Below, in pieces: positions 5,563 through 6,220 of a stretch of 6,220 nt of DNA (its first letter is position 1; every line of letters begins with the position of its first letter). Below the pieces are notes generated by a model. That model searched no databases. It saw only the letters and a program-made list of their open reading frames with translations, and was not told the DNA's origin. The DNA is from Oscillospiraceae bacterium (GTDB taxonomy: Bacteria; Bacillota; Clostridia; Oscillospirales; Ruminococcaceae), in NCBI GenBank assembly GCA_900768735.1, contig CAAGDZ010000282.1, positions 1-6,220 of the forward strand. Direction: 5' to 3'. Both the position numbers and the translations under genes were made by a program.

Positions 5563-6220
5563 TGTCCGCGCCCCCTTTGTCCGTGTTCTCGGCGTGTTTA
5601 ACATGATGGTCGCAGTCACACCGACAGTCGCAGGTGCTCATCGCATGGAAAATATCGGTACTGCGGTACTCCTCGACTGTGCCGAAATAATACGCCCCGC
5701 TCTCTAAATGCAGTATCCTGCTTCCGTATCTCAGCGCACCCTGCAAGTCATGCGAAATCATAATCACGGTGACGCCCTGCTCGCGGTTAAGCCTTGCGAT
5801 TATCTCGTACATCTCGGCGGTCACCATCGGGTCAAGACCCGACACCGGCTCGTCAAGCAGTAACAGCTTTTTTGTAGCGCAGAGTGCGCGGGCAAGCAGT
5901 ACCCTCTGCTGCTGACCGCCCGATAAATCGCGGTAGCTTTTGTGCGCTATATGCTTTATGCCGAGCAGTTCGATATTGCTGTCACAGAGCGTTTTGTCGG
6001 CTTTTGTATAAAACGGGTGAAAGCCCCGCCTGCCAAGACATCCAGACAGCACAACCTCGCGCACCGTCGCCGGAAAGTCCTTTTGTGCCGCCGTCTGCTG
6101 CGGCAGATAGCCTATCTCGGTCTGCTTTAATCCCCCGCCGAAGACTATTTCTCCCGACTGCGGCGCTTTAAGCCCGAGCAGAGTTTTCATAAGGGTGGAT
6201 TTGCCGCTGCCGTTTTCGCC
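5555..6220 (-). CDS. Zinc/manganese ABC importer ATPase (ZnuC/AdcC family; N-terminus beyond right edge)
   Basis: This cytoplasmic ATPase powers the metal importer whose permease follows. The 221 visible residues start inside Walker A (GENGSGKST, residues 1-9); an estimated 30 or so N-terminal residues lie outside. In order come the Q-loop GYLPQQ (about 37-42), signature LSGGQQQRVLLARAL (99-113), Walker B KLLLLDEP (118-125) with Asp123 and Glu124, D-loop SGLD (127-130) and H-loop VIMISHD with His157. All catalytic motifs are intact. The internal Met at 6190 is not the start because Walker A lies upstream of it in frame. The C-terminus carries a Cys/His cluster, CDCRCDCDHHVKH (197-209), of a kind seen on zinc-transporter ATPases. 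The stop overlaps the permease start by 8 nt. Manganese or iron cannot be excluded as substrate. Confidence 0.93.
   Translation of the reverse strand, partial: GENGSGKSTLMKTLLGLKAPQSGEIVFGGGLKQTEIGYLPQQTAAQKDFPATVREVVLSGCLGRRGFHPFYTKADKTLCDSNIELLGIKHIAHKSYRDLSGGQQQRVLLARALCATKKLLLLDEPVSGLDPMVTAEMYEIIARLNREQGVTVIMISHDLQGALRYGSRILHLESGAYYFGTVEEYRSTDIFHAMSTCDCRCDCDHHVKHAENTDKGGADNV
5594..5632 (-). other. Cys/His-rich metal-binding tail of the ABC ATPase
   Basis: Thirteen residues near the C-terminus carry four Cys and three His in CDCRCDCDHHVKH, followed by a polar tail of 12 residues. Such clusters are expected to bind zinc. It lies outside the catalytic core, so a sensing, buffering or hand-off role is possible but inferred. 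Confidence 0.65.

Noticed and set aside
5563..5619. Longer N-terminus for the permease starting at 5619
   Set aside because: The extra 19 residues are polar, lie in the ATPase coding region, and precede the true Met that has AAAGGGGG 8 nt upstream. Family length fits the shorter form.

Overview
The window looks like a chromosomal stretch from a motile Gram-positive bacterium of the Clostridia, possibly an Oscillospiraceae/Ruminococcaceae-type gut organism. Three things point that way: a CheA that carries the CheY-binding P2 domain; a FliK-like gene followed by a small stand-alone FlhB C-terminal-domain gene, the arrangement known as ylqG-ylqH in Bacillus; and moderate GC content with strong AGGAGG-type ribosome binding sites. 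The genus is inference. No rRNA, tRNA, CRISPR array or mobile element is visible.

Layout. Positions 1-2432 (minus strand) hold a chemotaxis unit: a complete cheA (732 aa), then 25 bp later the first 69 codons of cheW, which starts at TTG and runs off the left edge. Positions 2433-2563 are an AT-rich divergent intergenic region with candidate promoters in both directions. Positions 2564-4700 (plus strand) hold a two-gene unit: a 621-aa protein with a FliK-like C-terminal domain, overlapping by 14 nt a 94-aa protein equivalent to the FlhB cytoplasmic C-terminal domain. A strong intrinsic terminator (4705-4745) closes this unit and separates it from a convergent minus-strand unit. That unit (4750-6220) encodes the permease and the ATPase (partial at the right edge) of a ZnuBC/AdcBC-type zinc or manganese ABC importer, with an 8-nt overlap between the genes.

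How the genes fit together. CheA and CheW form the core signalling complex under the chemoreceptors and set the phosphorylation of CheY. The FliK-like/FlhB-like pair probably acts in, or evolved from, flagellar export substrate switching. The left two thirds of the window is therefore a motility/chemotaxis neighbourhood, and the metal importer next to it is functionally unrelated.

The least ordinary part is the FliK-like protein. Its long N-terminal region appears to contain two, perhaps three, diverged helical repeats of about 65 residues. Between the second and third lies a linker whose DNA is only about 24% GC over its 80-bp core, against about 55% in a sampled stretch of the same gene. 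Also of interest are the partner protein's lack of the FlhB self-cleavage motif and a Cys/His-rich tail on the transporter ATPase.
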